Below are positions 45,378 through 56,866 of a stretch of 64,000 nt of DNA, piece after piece. Positions within the stretch are counted from its first letter, which is position 1; the number at the start of each line of letters is the position of its first letter. The translations under genes were made by a program, and so were the position numbers. The notes beneath the pieces were generated by a model. That model was not told the DNA's origin, made no database searches, and saw nothing but the letters and a program-made list of their open reading frames with translations. The DNA is from Cupriavidus sp. EM10. Its GTDB lineage: Bacteria > Pseudomonadota > Gammaproteobacteria > Burkholderiales > Burkholderiaceae. The stretch spans positions 1-64,000 of the forward strand of contig NZ_CP076062.1 of the NCBI RefSeq assembly GCF_018729255.1, in the 5' to 3' direction.

Positions 45378-46048
45378 CTATTGTCTCCTGATTGGTTATT
45401 CACTGCGATAGCCGGCGCGTCTTGTTGTCCCTTGCGACGCGCCGCCCGAGGGGGCGATGCGCTACCCCAGGTGCTGGAGCATGGTCTGTTGCTCACGCAG
45501 CCGCAGTCATCCCTCGGCGGTCCCGTAGTAATTCTCCGTTTTGAAGATCAGCATGGCGGCGGCGCCTGGGCTTTGGTTGAACTCAAGCATCGCTACCGAA
45601 TTTGCTCTGGCATATTCAAGTCAACCTTTCCGATGGTGGTCGATGGCGGCTCGGAATCCGATATTTGCCCGCCATCCGCTGGAGAAAGCACGACAGCTGT
45701 ACAGTTCCTCACGACATTCGCTGTGTCGACATTGATCGGCTGCAGGCCAAGATGAGCTGCGGTCTCCTACGTTGTTGCTCCACAGCCCGAAGGCGGCGTT
45801 TGACGTGCAGGCGCTGGCCAACTAGATTGGAATTGCAAATGCCACGTGAGGTGTCGTAACCAGGACTGGTTGCCAAACGTGCTGGTAGCAAGTTGGGCGA
45901 GGGGGCGCTACTTGAGCGCGGATGCGGGCTATAAGCCGTCCCTTGCCGAGCGGGCACAGTGGCATGGCACGGGCAGATCGTTCCATGTTTGCCTCCTTGC
46001 GGCCGTAGGCCGCCTCGTTCCCTGGAATTGGAGGGCGAGGCGGTATTG
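45378..46048. other. About 670 bases without a supported gene
   Basis: Between two carboxylase gene groups. Frames on both strands have poor composition and no recognised family. May be relics of a lost gene of the cluster. Confidence 0.4.
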
Positions 46049-47629
46049 CTACGGGCGCACTCCGGTTTTGAGTTTTGGGCCGAGCGTGGTCTTCAGCGAG
46101 ATCTGGGCGGCATCGATGAAGCGGCACAGCGTCTGGCGCGTCTCGCGGGGGTCGAGCACGTCCTCGACACCGAACGCTTCAGCGGTGCGGAAGGGCGATG
46201 CGAGCTGACGCAGGCGATGTTCGAGCTCGCGCTCCTTGGCCGCAGGATCGTCCGACGCGGCAATCTCGCGCCGAAATGCTGCCGCAACGCCGCCCTCGAT
46301 CGGTAGCGAACCCCACTCCGCAGTCGGCCACGCGAGCTTGAGTCCCAGGCCGTTCTTGTCTGTGGCGGCCATACCTGCCATGCCGTAGCATTTCCGGATC
46401 ACAACCGTTGCAATAGGTACTGTCGTTTGCAGACTGACGAACACACTTCGCATGCCTTCGCGCAGGGTACCTTGTGCCTCCGCGTCGCGACCGACCATGA
46501 AGCCGGGCACATCGACTAGGAACACTAGCGGGATATGGAACGTATCACACAGTTCGATGAAGTGCGTCTGCTTGCGCGCTGCCTTGGCATCGATGGCGCC
46601 ACCGTATGCCATGGGGTTACTAGCCACCACACCCACTACCTTGCCGTTCAGACGGGTCAGGCATGTGATTACCGCCTTGCCGTATGTGGGCTGGATTTCG
46701 AATACCGACCCGCGGTCAAATACCATACGTACAACCTTGCGCATGTCGTAGGCCTTACGCCTGTCGGCCGGCACGATGCTCGCCAGTGCCTCGTCGCGGC
46801 GATCTACCGGATCATCGCACGGCGTCTCGGGAGGCAGTTCCCACACGTTTTGCGGCATGTAGGACAGATAGCGCCGGATCATTGCGAAACAGTCCGCCTC
46901 GGTTTCCACTGCATTGTCGACCGAGCCGGCAAGATCCACCGCAAGCGGCGCGCCGCCGAGGTCGTCTTTGGAAATTTCCTGGCCGAGCGAACGCTTCACC
47001 ACCGGCGGACCCGCGGCGAAGATCTGGCTTGTGCCATTCACCATCACCGACCAGTGCGACAAAATGGCCCGTCCGGCTGGCCCTCCTGCAGCCGTACCCA
47101 ACACAGCGCATACAACCGGTACTTGGCCGAGCAGCGCCGCGGACGTTTCAAAGCCATGCACACCAGGAAAGACGGTATGGCCGCGGCGCTGCGCGGAGGT
47201 GACGCTGCCTCCCACGCCATCAATCAGATTGATCAATGGGATTTTATAGTTCAAGGCAAGATCCTCGACGAAGCCACCTTGACCACCTTTTTTGCGGTCC
47301 CCGCTCCAGCTTGCGCCGCCGCGTACCGTGTAATCCTCGCCACCAATTGCAACAGGACGGCCATCGACGTTTGCAAGACCCATCACATATGGCGCAGGTG
47401 TGACCTTTACGAGCACACCTGTCTCGTCATAGTGGCCTTGGCCGGTCAGGCGACCGACTTCATGGAACGAGTTCTTGTCAGACAGGGCCTCAATGCGTTC
47501 GCGGATTGTAAGCTTGCCGGCCGCATGGTGCCGTTCGATGGCGTCAGGGCCGCCGAGTTCCAGCGCGAGCTGGCGGCGCCGCCCGAGTTCCAAAAGGTCC
47601 TCGGAGGGAAGACTTTGGTTCATGTCCAT
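46049..47629 (-). CDS. Acyl-CoA carboxylase carboxyltransferase (beta) subunit 2
   Basis: 526 residues, intact. Same family as the subunit at 42870 but a different sub-type: KLTIRERIEALSD, LIDGVGGSVTSAQRRG, GTAAGGPAGRAILSHW, ASNPMAYGGAIDAKAA and FLVDVPGFMVGRDAE. Starts 11 bases after the biotin carrier stop. Two carboxyltransferases in one cluster suggest two substrates or two steps served by one biotin carboxylase and one carrier. Confidence 0.88.
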   Translation of the reverse strand: MDMNQSLPSEDLLELGRRRQLALELGGPDAIERHHAAGKLTIRERIEALSDKNSFHEVGRLTGQGHYDETGVLVKVTPAPYVMGLANVDGRPVAIGGEDYTVRGGASWSGDRKKGGQGGFVEDLALNYKIPLINLIDGVGGSVTSAQRRGHTVFPGVHGFETSAALLGQVPVVCAVLGTAAGGPAGRAILSHWSVMVNGTSQIFAAGPPVVKRSLGQEISKDDLGGAPLAVDLAGSVDNAVETEADCFAMIRRYLSYMPQNVWELPPETPCDDPVDRRDEALASIVPADRRKAYDMRKVVRMVFDRGSVFEIQPTYGKAVITCLTRLNGKVVGVVASNPMAYGGAIDAKAARKQTHFIELCDTFHIPLVFLVDVPGFMVGRDAEAQGTLREGMRSVFVSLQTTVPIATVVIRKCYGMAGMAATDKNGLGLKLAWPTAEWGSLPIEGGVAAAFRREIAASDDPAAKERELEHRLRQLASPFRTAEAFGVEDVLDPRETRQTLCRFIDAAQISLKTTLGPKLKTGVRP

Positions 47630-47640
47630 GGCCGTTTTCC

Positions 47641-47871
47641 TTACGCCCGCTCGATTACCGCCAGCAACTGGCCTTCTGCAATTGACTCGCCTTCCTTGAC
47701 CAGGATGTCGGACACCGTACCGGCGTGCGTGGCTTCAACCGGAATTTCCATCTTCATCGACTCAATAATGAAGAGCACGTCGCCTTCGTCCACGGTTTGT
47801 CCGGTCACACATTCGCATTTCCAGACAGAACCAACCACCTCCGATTTCAATTTGACGCTCATGGCATCCAT
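47641..47871 (-). CDS. Biotin carboxyl carrier protein, stand-alone
   Basis: 76 residues. Lipoyl/biotinyl domain with the biotinylation motif ESMKM and the flanking glycines (GDVLFIIESMKMEIPVEA, then GTVSDILVKEGESI). Accepts biotin from biotin ligase and shuttles the carboxyl group between the biotin carboxylase and the carboxyltransferases. ATG at 47871; an internal ATG at 47862 is possible. Direct neighbour of the second carboxyltransferase. Confidence 0.92.
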   Translation of the reverse strand: MDAMSVKLKSEVVGSVWKCECVTGQTVDEGDVLFIIESMKMEIPVEATHAGTVSDILVKEGESIAEGQLLAVIERA

Positions 47872-47922
47872 CCTTGTAAGTTAAGCAGGCAACGTTGTGG
47901 GAAGAATTACGTACAGCCAGAT

Positions 47923-49144
47923 TCAGTGGGCGAGAGCGGGGTCATAGATGACGCCACTCTGTTGCAGAGTGGACACGGCGTCGGCATCAAGTCCGAGCAT
48001 TCGCGTAAGGACGGCGGCGGTATCAGCGCCGGTGTCGCGGCCCAGCCCCGTACATAGCCGGGCGTCTCGGTCAGGCGCGGTGTTACGTTCGGCACGGCGA
48101 CCATGCCCAGCCTGTCATGGGGCCGATGCTGGATGCTGTCGCGTGCGACGAAGTGCGGATCGGCAAAGACGTCATCGATGTTGTAGATTTTCGCGTGGGG
48201 ATATCGTAATCTCCCAGCACACTGTGAATCTCGTCGTAGCCGTGCGCGCCTATCCAAGTTTGCACGACTGCATCCACCTCATCGCTGTTTCGACTACGCA
48301 TCTGGTTAGAGGAGTACCGCGGGTCATTGGCCAAGTCGGGCTGATCCATCGCCACGCACAGGCGGCGGAAGATCGGATCCGCAAGCGCCGCCACATGGAT
48401 GTAGCAGCCATCACCGGACTGGTACAGATTGTTGGGACTCGACCCCGGCAATCGCGATCCCGCCCGCTGGGCGACAATACCGAGTTGATCGTAGGCCATG
48501 ACGTGTGGCTCCATGAAGCTGAAGGCGCATTCAGCCAGCGCGGTATCCACCACCTGGCCGCGCCCCGTGCAGTGGCGGGCTTCCAGCGCTAGCATCGCCC
48601 CGAATGCGCCGTACAATCCTGTGAGGTAGTCAGACAGTGAAGTGGCAACGCGTGCCGGCGGGCGATCCGGGTCTCCGGTAATCGAGCGCAGGCCGCTAAT
48701 GGCTTCGCCGATCACACCGTAGCCCGGCCGGTGGCTGTATGGGCCGTCTTGCCCATAACCGCTGATACGCACCATGATCAACCCTGGATTTGTTGCGCTC
48801 AGGGACTCGTATGCAAGCCCCCAGCGTTCCAATGTGCCTGGGCGGAAGTTCTCAACCACGAAGTCGGCCTTGTCGATCAGTTGGCGTAGCAGCGACTGTC
48901 CCTCTTCGGTACGTAGGTCGACCGAGATCACTTCCTTGTTTCGGAACATGGAAAGGGCGTATAGCGATATGCCGTCTTTATGGCTACCCATTGAGCGCAG
49001 CGCGTCGCCTTCGGCCGCCTCCACCTTGATGACGGTTGCTCCAAAGTCGGCCAGCAGCCTGCCACAGAACGGGCCGGCAACGGTGGAGCCAAGTTCAATA
49101 ACGGTGTACCCGGACAGCGGTTGGATACCTTGGTTAGGAGTCAT
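47923..49144 (-). CDS. CaiB/BaiF-family (class III) CoA-transferase; frame broken twice
   Basis: 407 residues when one base is added at the G4 run 48197-48200 and one at the C4 run 48045-48048. N-terminal LSGYTVIELGSTVAGPFCGRLLADFGATVIKVE split across two segments, GDALRSMG, VENFRPGTLERWGL and SGYGQDGPYSHRPGYG are typical family III features. Moves CoA between carboxylic acids; likely activates the substrate of the carboxylases. Start at 49144. Confidence 0.87.
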
Positions 49145-49164
49145 TCGGGAAATCTCCCCTTTTG

Positions 49165-50162
49165 TCACTGATTGACTGTCACGTGGGCGTCCTTCGCGAC
49201 GTTGCGCCACAGGCCCACTTCCTTGTGCAGGATGTCGCGGAACCGGTCCGGACTTCCTCCAACGAGTTCCAGACCGCCCGCCGTTTGCAGGCGCTCTTTC
49301 AGTTCTGCTGAGTTTTTTAATAGGTCGTTCAGTTCTCGATTGATTCGCTGAACGATCTCGGAGGGCATTCCCCTCGGTCCCATTAGTCCGAAGAACAAGC
49401 TGGCGTCATAGCCCTTCAGCCCAGCTTCGGCGAAAGTAGGTACCTCGGGCGCTAGAGGCGATCGGGATTGGCTGGAGATCGCCAACCCGCGGACACGACC
49501 GGCCCGGATATTAGGTGCAGCGAGCAGGATGGTGTCAGTCACCATATCTACCTCGCCCCGAGCAACGCTGCGATAGCCTGCGAATTCCCGCGGTACGGCA
49601 CATGCGTGAATGAGGTGTTGGTGAGTGTCGCGAGATATTCAGTGCTCAAGTGGATCGAGCCGCCTATCCCCGATGAGCCATAGTTGATCTTCTTGGGATG
49701 GCTGCGGGCATATGACAAAAGCTCACTCAGCGTTTTGGCCGGGGAGTCGTTCCTGACGAGCAATACAGTAGGTAGTCGCCCGACCATCGCAATCGGTGTG
49801 AGATCTTTCTCAACGTCGAACGACAACTTTGGATACACCGCAGGGTTGACGGCGATCGCGCTTGACACGGTCAGCAAGGTGTAGCCATCTGGTGCCGAAC
49901 GGGCCACGGTATCTGCCGCGAGGCTGCCACCCACGCCTGTCTTGTTTTCGACAACGATCGATTGCCCGAGCCTTTCCGACAGATATTGGGCCACCACGCG
50001 CGCCACGATGTCGGTTGCGCTGCCGGCGGAAAAACCGACAAACATCTTGATTGGCCGATTCGGATACTTGCTTTGGGCTTGCAGTGGGCCACTAACGAGG
50101 ATCATCCCAACAAAAGCCAGGCCAGCGGTTCGAAAAACACGATGGATCAATGACAGCATCAC
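49165..50162 (-). CDS. Bug/TctC-family periplasmic receptor; frame broken once
   Basis: 332 residues when one base is added to the C4 run at 49556-49559. Signal peptide ending in PLQAQ, YPNRPIKMFVGFSAGS, VVENKTGVGG, DGYTLLTVSS, HVPYRGNSQA, and a C-terminal helix ...DRFRDILHKEV. First gene of the cluster, 21 bases before the CoA-transferase. The shared 31-bp element lies 170 bases upstream. Confidence 0.88.
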
Positions 50163-50799
50163 AGGCCTCCTTCTGTTTCGCCGTTCTTATGGGCGGGGTT
50201 CCGTGGATCCCCTGATTTGCCCACGCCTCAAGGCAACGTTCAGAGTCTTCCTGGCTCACCGCCGCAATGTGCCCACTTCTTCGGGGCAGCATGCACCTCG
50301 TTGTCCGTGCAGTGACTCCACTATACGGCACGAAATCAAAATAGAAAACAAAATTGTAGTCTTATTGGTATTCGTAAAAGACGGCAATGTGGGAGTGACT
50401 TAGGGTGCCTACGGCCACGTAGATGCCTATTGAGGCGCGGACTGTGATGGGAGATCGCGTCGAAAAGCGAAACATGCCTAATACGGCACAGCTAATGCCG
50501 AGCACTTGGTAGCCAAAGCGGAAACGGCTTGCGGCTACGCGCCGGCATCAACACGGGAGCGGTGGCGCCCGGCGTGATCGGCAGGAACAATGACTTGTGA
50601 GGGGGGCGCTTCGGAAGACGGAAAATCTTGCACACGGGAACGCTGCGCGCCTACGCCACCACGTGGTTTGGGCGCAGCACGCAAGTCCTTGCCGATCTGG
50701 AGTTTGGCTAGCGCGCTGGCAACGGCCGCAAAGAGCCGAACTTCCCTGGATGCCGTTTGTGGATCTTGCGCCACACATAATCGCCGGTCAGGTTGATGT
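50163..50799. promoter_or_regulatory. Promoter region of the carboxylase cluster, then degraded sequence
   Basis: The first 240 bases contain an AT-rich block and the shared 31-bp element (50332-50362), hence the likely promoter of the minus-strand cluster. From about 50400 on no gene is supported. Confidence 0.45.
50332..50362. promoter_or_regulatory. 31-bp element shared with the biotin operon control region
   Basis: GAAATCAAAATAG begins here as at 38328. Positions 25-31 (GTAGTCT) also match, giving 26 of 31 identical without gaps. The second arm of the palindrome seen at 38364 is not conserved here (GGTATTC). Confidence 0.6.
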
Positions 50800-51821
50800 G
50801 CTCCCAGCCAAGCGGCGACAGGAACGAATAGAGGGACTGATCGACCGGCGGACGCCGCAGCCCGAAATCAGTGATGGCGTTGACAAATGGCTGGCGCCCA
50901 GGACCGTCAGGGCGCTGCAAGAACACGGCATCCGCACGCACCCTGTCGGAGTTGACCGTCCGGATCCCGCGTCGACGCGGCTGGTGGAAAACCATCGAAG
51001 GGCTCGGCATCGTCGGTGCCACGCTAGGTGGAAGCCTTCTTCGCCGCGCATCCGCACCTGACCGAGCGCGCCTGGGCCCTGATTGCCGTCGCCCAGCCCA
51101 GCGGCATTGTGCCGTGGGAGCAGTTGCGCGCGCCACGCGAAGTCGATGGCTCGCGCGGCAGTTTGCGTGCTCCGCGCGAGGCTTGCACGCTGAACGCGAC
51201 GAACGACTATGAGGCGGTGCAGGCCTGGCTATCGCTGCACGAGACAGTCGCCACGCAGCGCGCCTATCGCAAGGAAGCCGAGCGGCTGATCCTCTGGGCG
51301 GTCATTGACCGTGGCCGGGCACTCTCGTCACTGACAACTGACGACGCCATCGCGTATCGGGCCTTCGTACGACGCCCAACGCCGCGCGAACGCTGGGTCG
51401 GACTGTCGCGGCTGCGCGACTCGGTGGAAGGGCGACGGCTCTCGACCAATACCTCGCGCAACGCCAGTTGCCAGTCAGACGGGGCGGTGGAACCCGAAGA
51501 CCCCTGGTGGGCAGTCTGGGCGAGGATGGCACCGCCGGCATCACTGGTGCCCATCTTTGGCGCGCCCTGCGGAGGTTATTTATACAGGCCGCTGATGTCA
51601 TCGAAGTCGATCACCCAGTAGCCGCCGAGAAGCTGTGCCGTGCAACGCCGCACTGGATGCGGCACAGCCACGCCAGCCACGCGCTGGCTCGCGGGGCCGC
51701 GCTCACGGCCGTGCGCGACAACCTGCGACATGCGTCGATCGCTACAACATCAATGTACCTGCACGGCGATGAACTTGAGCGTGCCAAGCAGATGCGACAA
51801 GCTTTTGGTGATCGTAAATGA
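50800..51821 (+). pseudogene. Decayed tyrosine recombinase (phage-integrase family)
   Basis: N-terminal part (DGVDKWLAPRTVRALQEHG, then a WWKTIEGLGIVGA stretch in another frame and VEAFFAAHPHL) matches integrases with a DUF3701-like domain. The core-binding part runs from about 51180. The C-terminal catalytic part in a different frame has PHWMRHSHASHAL and DNLRHASIATTSMYLHGDE, including the nucleophilic Tyr. The segment between the core-binding domain and the ALDQYLAQRQ stretch is deleted, taking the first catalytic Arg. Not functional. Confidence 0.7.
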
Positions 51822-52025
51822 CTGATCTGTAAGGCCATGCTGGCAAGGAGCGTCAATTGTCCGCGACGACGAAAACGCCTTACCGGGCAATATCTTCCGA
51901 ATTCTGAAGCCCCCCTCTTACGACGATGCCGACACATCGGCGTGGTGGAGAAAGTGCAGGCTCGGCATCGGGCAGATGCGACGCAGGGTCGAACCCGGCC
52001 GTCAGTGTCCCTGTGGCGCAGCCCC
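51822..52025. other. Gap between integrase remnant and enolase gene
   Basis: Nothing recognised. No obvious terminator for the minus-strand enolase gene. Confidence 0.35.
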
Positions 52026-53336
<1,311 letters not shown>

Positions 53337-53448
53337 TTAGGGATCCGCGCGCCACAGTCGGCCCGCAACGCAGGCGCAATGTCCGTCATTGCAATCTGCG
53401 TTAGATGCATCAGCAAGGCCGAAGCCATAGGAGCTTGGATCTGCCGCT

Positions 53449-54882
53449 CTACTTTGGTTGGCTTCGCGTTGGTAGTACGAATCGCAGAAGGTTAGTGGAA
53501 CCCGGAGTGCCAAAAGGCATGCCTGCCACAATCGCGAACGGACGCGACTCCGGTTCAAATCCTTCCGCACGAACAACTTCTGTCGCATGCCGGACCATGT
53601 CCTCAACGCTCGCGGCGTCATCACCACGAACGGCATGAACGCCCACACGACTGCCAACCGGCGCGCGGTCTCGATTCTTGGAGTCATGCCGACAATGGGT
53701 ACGTTGGGGCGTTCATGCGCAACACGAAGAGCGCTGGCGCCCGATAGCGTGTATGTCACGCACGCCGACAGCGGCAAGATGTCTGCTGCCGCGCGAATGG
53801 CAGCACCAATCGCGTCGGGTGCGTCAGCGCGACGAGTCGTGGCAATAGCACCCATGGTGTCTCGTTGCAGCCTGTCCCGTTCAGTGTTTCGGATGATTCG
53901 TGACATCATCTGAACTGCCTCGACGGGATAGTCACCGCTAGCCGATTCGGCCGAAAGCATGACGGCATCGACGCCGTCGTAAACGGCAGTCGCGACGTCC
54001 GATGCCTCGGCACGGGTGGGGCGGGGGAACTCACCATAGAGTCGAGCATCTGCGTTGCTACAACAATGGGCTTGCCCGCTTCGCGGCACAGACGTGTCAG
54101 GCGCTTCTGGATGGCTGGAACTTCTTCAGGTGGCATTTCCACCCCCAGGTCCCCGCGGGCAACCATAATCGCGTCGGTTGCCGCAACGATGGCATCAATA
54201 TCGGTGATGGCGGCAGGTTTTTCAATCTTCGCCATAATCCCAACAGTCTCGCCGACAATCTCTCTGAGCTCTTCGATGTCCCGAGCAGACTGGACGAAGG
54301 ACAATGCAACCCAGTCGACGCCAAGTTGTAGGCCAAATTGCAGGTCTCGATGGTCTTTTTCCGTCAAGGCAGACAACTGCAGCGCGCAATCTGGAACGTT
54401 CACTCCCTTTCTATCGGAGATTTTTCCTCCGATTTCAACCACCGTCTCAGCGTAATCCGGGCCGCACGCAGTCACACGCAGGCGAACACGGCCGTCGTCG
54501 ATGAGCAGTGCATGACCAGGTGACAGGGCTTCGAAATTTCGCGATGCGGTAGATGTGCAACTTGCCAATTACCGACAACGGAGGCGAGTTGGAGGCGGAA
54601 CGATTGGCGAGGATTGAGCTTCACTGGACCGTCGGCAAATGTGCCAAGCCGCAACTTCGGTCCTTGCAAGTCCAATAGGACGCCTATGGGCCTCCCGACG
54701 ATGGTTTCAACCTCTCGAATCAGCCCAAGACGTGCTGCATGGTCTTCATGCGTGCCGTGACTGAAGTTCAGCCGGAACGTATCAGCGCCCGCTTGGACCA
54801 GATGCAGAATCTTCTCTGCATCTGAGGAAGCAGGACCTAAAGTTGCCACAATCTTTGTATGGCGCTCGCGGCGCAGGCTCAT
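53449..54882 (-). CDS. pyk: Pyruvate kinase; frame broken three times
   Basis: 478 residues when single bases are added near 54534-54539, 54034-54035 and 53642-53644. N-terminus [43 protein letters not shown] with the catalytic Lys, [11 protein letters not shown], and the C-terminal domain to [11 protein letters not shown]. Converts PEP to pyruvate, directly downstream of the enolase reaction. The chain of breaks would abolish the protein if real. Confidence 0.88.
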
Positions 54883-55270
54883 GAATTTCTCCGATGCTGA
54901 TGCTGCAACCCCATGTGAGGGCGGATGACTCGATCTACGTTGTCGTCTACCGAAAGGCAGGTGTGCGGATGTGGCGAGGAGTGTTGTCGAAAGGATGGTG
55001 CGGCGATGAGGGAATCCCCGCGCGGGCACTACCAATAAAAGGCAGACGTGGTCTTGGAGCGGACGCACGTCCTAAAAGGAAAGTCTGTCCCCTATGCTCG
55101 TCGTCGAATCAAACTTTCCCGCTTAACAGACTGGTCAGGTCCAGGTTCTGCATTGGGGAACGACGCGGCTTCTGGTCGAACGTCACAACGATGCCTCTCG
55201 AAGCCTTGGTTGCAGAAATGCTTGGCCTTGGACCACGGCTCCGAAATGATGACGTCGACTCACAGCTTGC
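54883..55270. other. 388 bases between pyk and the acyl-CoA synthetase
   Basis: No supported gene. Likely holds the pyk promoter. Confidence 0.35.
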
Positions 55271-56866
55271 TCAGGGCTTGACCTCCAATAGCGAAGCCTC
55301 GCGCTCGAACAGCATCTGCCGCACTTCTTTCTTTGTGATCTTCCCGTACCCAGACTTCGGCAAGGATTCCCAGAAGAAGACATGTTTCGGCCAGCGGTAA
55401 CGGGCGCAGCATCCTTCCAAATGGTTCAGCAACCCTGCCGCGTCCACTGGCGGGACACCATCGCGCAACACAACGACGGCAACCCCTACCTCACCCCATT
55501 TCGCGTCGGGAATTCCTAGAACGGCGACTTCGGCGACCGCCGGGTGTGTGAGAAGAATTTCTTCGACTTCACGGGGATAGACATTGGACCCGCCCGAGAT
55601 ATACATGTCGGACTCGCGTCCCGTGATGTAGAGCAGACCTCGTTCGTCCAGCTTCCCGAGATCGCCGGTGTGGAACCAGCCGCCTCGAAACGCCTTCTCC
55701 GTGGCTTCCTGATTGCCGTAGTAGCCGGCGAAAACGGCGGGGCCGCGGCAGCAGATTTCACCGACCTCGCCAACGGGCAGCTTGTTCAGGTCGGCATCCA
55801 GAATCGCGACCTCCATTCCGGTACGTGGACGTCCGCAGGAGCCGATGTTCGCGGCCGGATCATCGTCGTCCGCAGAGTGCATGTGCGGCGGCAATACGGT
55901 GATGCAAGCTGTGGCCTCGCCAAGCCCGAAGTGCTGCACGAGTACCCGCCCCAGCTTGGTCAACGCCAGTTTCTGGTCGGCCCGGTACATGGGCGCACCG
56001 CCATAGTTGATGTAGCGCAGCGACGAATGGTCGTAGAGGTCAACTGCGGGATGTTCCACCAACATCTTGATGATCGTGGGCACGGCGAAGAAATTGCTGA
56101 CCTTGTGTTTTTCCACGAGCGCCCAGACGACTTCTGGCTCCATCTTTTCACTCGGGAGAATCACCGCAGCAGCCCCGCGCGCCACGTTGATCAACCCCTG
56201 GATGCCCGCGCCGTGAGAAAGCGGAGCGACGACGATCGAACAGTCGAGTTCGGTCATACCAGGAAGGACGTCTGCCAAGTGATTGGCGACCACGAAGGCC
56301 ATCTGACCATGAGTGAGAATGGCAGCCTTGGGTCTCCCGGTGGTTCCCGATGTATAAAAAAACCACAAAGGAGTGTCATAGTCGACGACGGCATCCTCTG
56401 ATTTGGTCCCAAGGTTCGCTGCCACCAAATCTTCGTAGCTGTGCTCGCCCTGTCGCGGTGAGCCGACGACGACGACATGGCGCAAATCTGGCGACGCTGC
56501 CCGGACCGCATCGGCATACTCTAGGAAGTCCTCTTCGACAATCATCGCGCAGGCGCCGGACGAAGACCCGAGATAGGCCACCTCTGGTGGCGTCAGGCGA
56601 AAATTGGTCGGTACCCAGACCGCGCCCAGGCGGAACGCCACCCAGCAGCTCTCGAACATCTGGACGCAGTTGCGCGATTGCACGAGGATCTTGTCGCCTG
56701 GGCGGATGCCCAGCGAACGCAGTGCGGCCACCATGGCATCAACGCGGCTGTCGATTTCGGACCAGTTCCAGGTTCGATCCCGATGGACGACCGCGGTGCG
56801 CTGCGGAAACTGGCGGGCGGACTGACGCAGCAGTTGCGCCAAATTGGTAACGGAGGCGGGACTCAT
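55271..56866 (-). CDS. Acyl-CoA synthetase (AMP-forming)
   Basis: 531 residues, intact. AMP-binding enzyme: P-loop YTSGTTGRPKAA, GWFHTGDLG, GRESDMYISGGSNVYP and the catalytic Lys in SGYGKITKKEV. Activates a carboxylic acid to its CoA ester via an acyl-AMP. The substrate is not readable; the mid-size fatty/aryl acid class fits. Its ATG overlaps the thiolase stop (ATGA), so both are one operon. Confidence 0.9.
   Translation of the reverse strand: MSPASVTNLAQLLRQSARQFPQRTAVVHRDRTWNWSEIDSRVDAMVAALRSLGIRPGDKILVQSRNCVQMFESCWVAFRLGAVWVPTNFRLTPPEVAYLGSSSGACAMIVEEDFLEYADAVRAASPDLRHVVVVGSPRQGEHSYEDLVAANLGTKSEDAVVDYDTPLWFFYTSGTTGRPKAAILTHGQMAFVVANHLADVLPGMTELDCSIVVAPLSHGAGIQGLINVARGAAAVILPSEKMEPEVVWALVEKHKVSNFFAVPTIIKMLVEHPAVDLYDHSSLRYINYGGAPMYRADQKLALTKLGRVLVQHFGLGEATACITVLPPHMHSADDDDPAANIGSCGRPRTGMEVAILDADLNKLPVGEVGEICCRGPAVFAGYYGNQEATEKAFRGGWFHTGDLGKLDERGLLYITGRESDMYISGGSNVYPREVEEILLTHPAVAEVAVLGIPDAKWGEVGVAVVVLRDGVPPVDAAGLLNHLEGCCARYRWPKHVFFWESLPKSGYGKITKKEVRQMLFEREASLLEVKP

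Noticed and set aside
45381..45755. Plus-strand frame of 124 codons in the carboxylase cluster
   Set aside because: Antisense to the cluster, no ribosome site, low-quality composition.
46535..47884. Long open frame (449 codons) antisense to the second carboxyltransferase
   Set aside because: It is a high-GC shadow of the conserved carboxyltransferase on the other strand.
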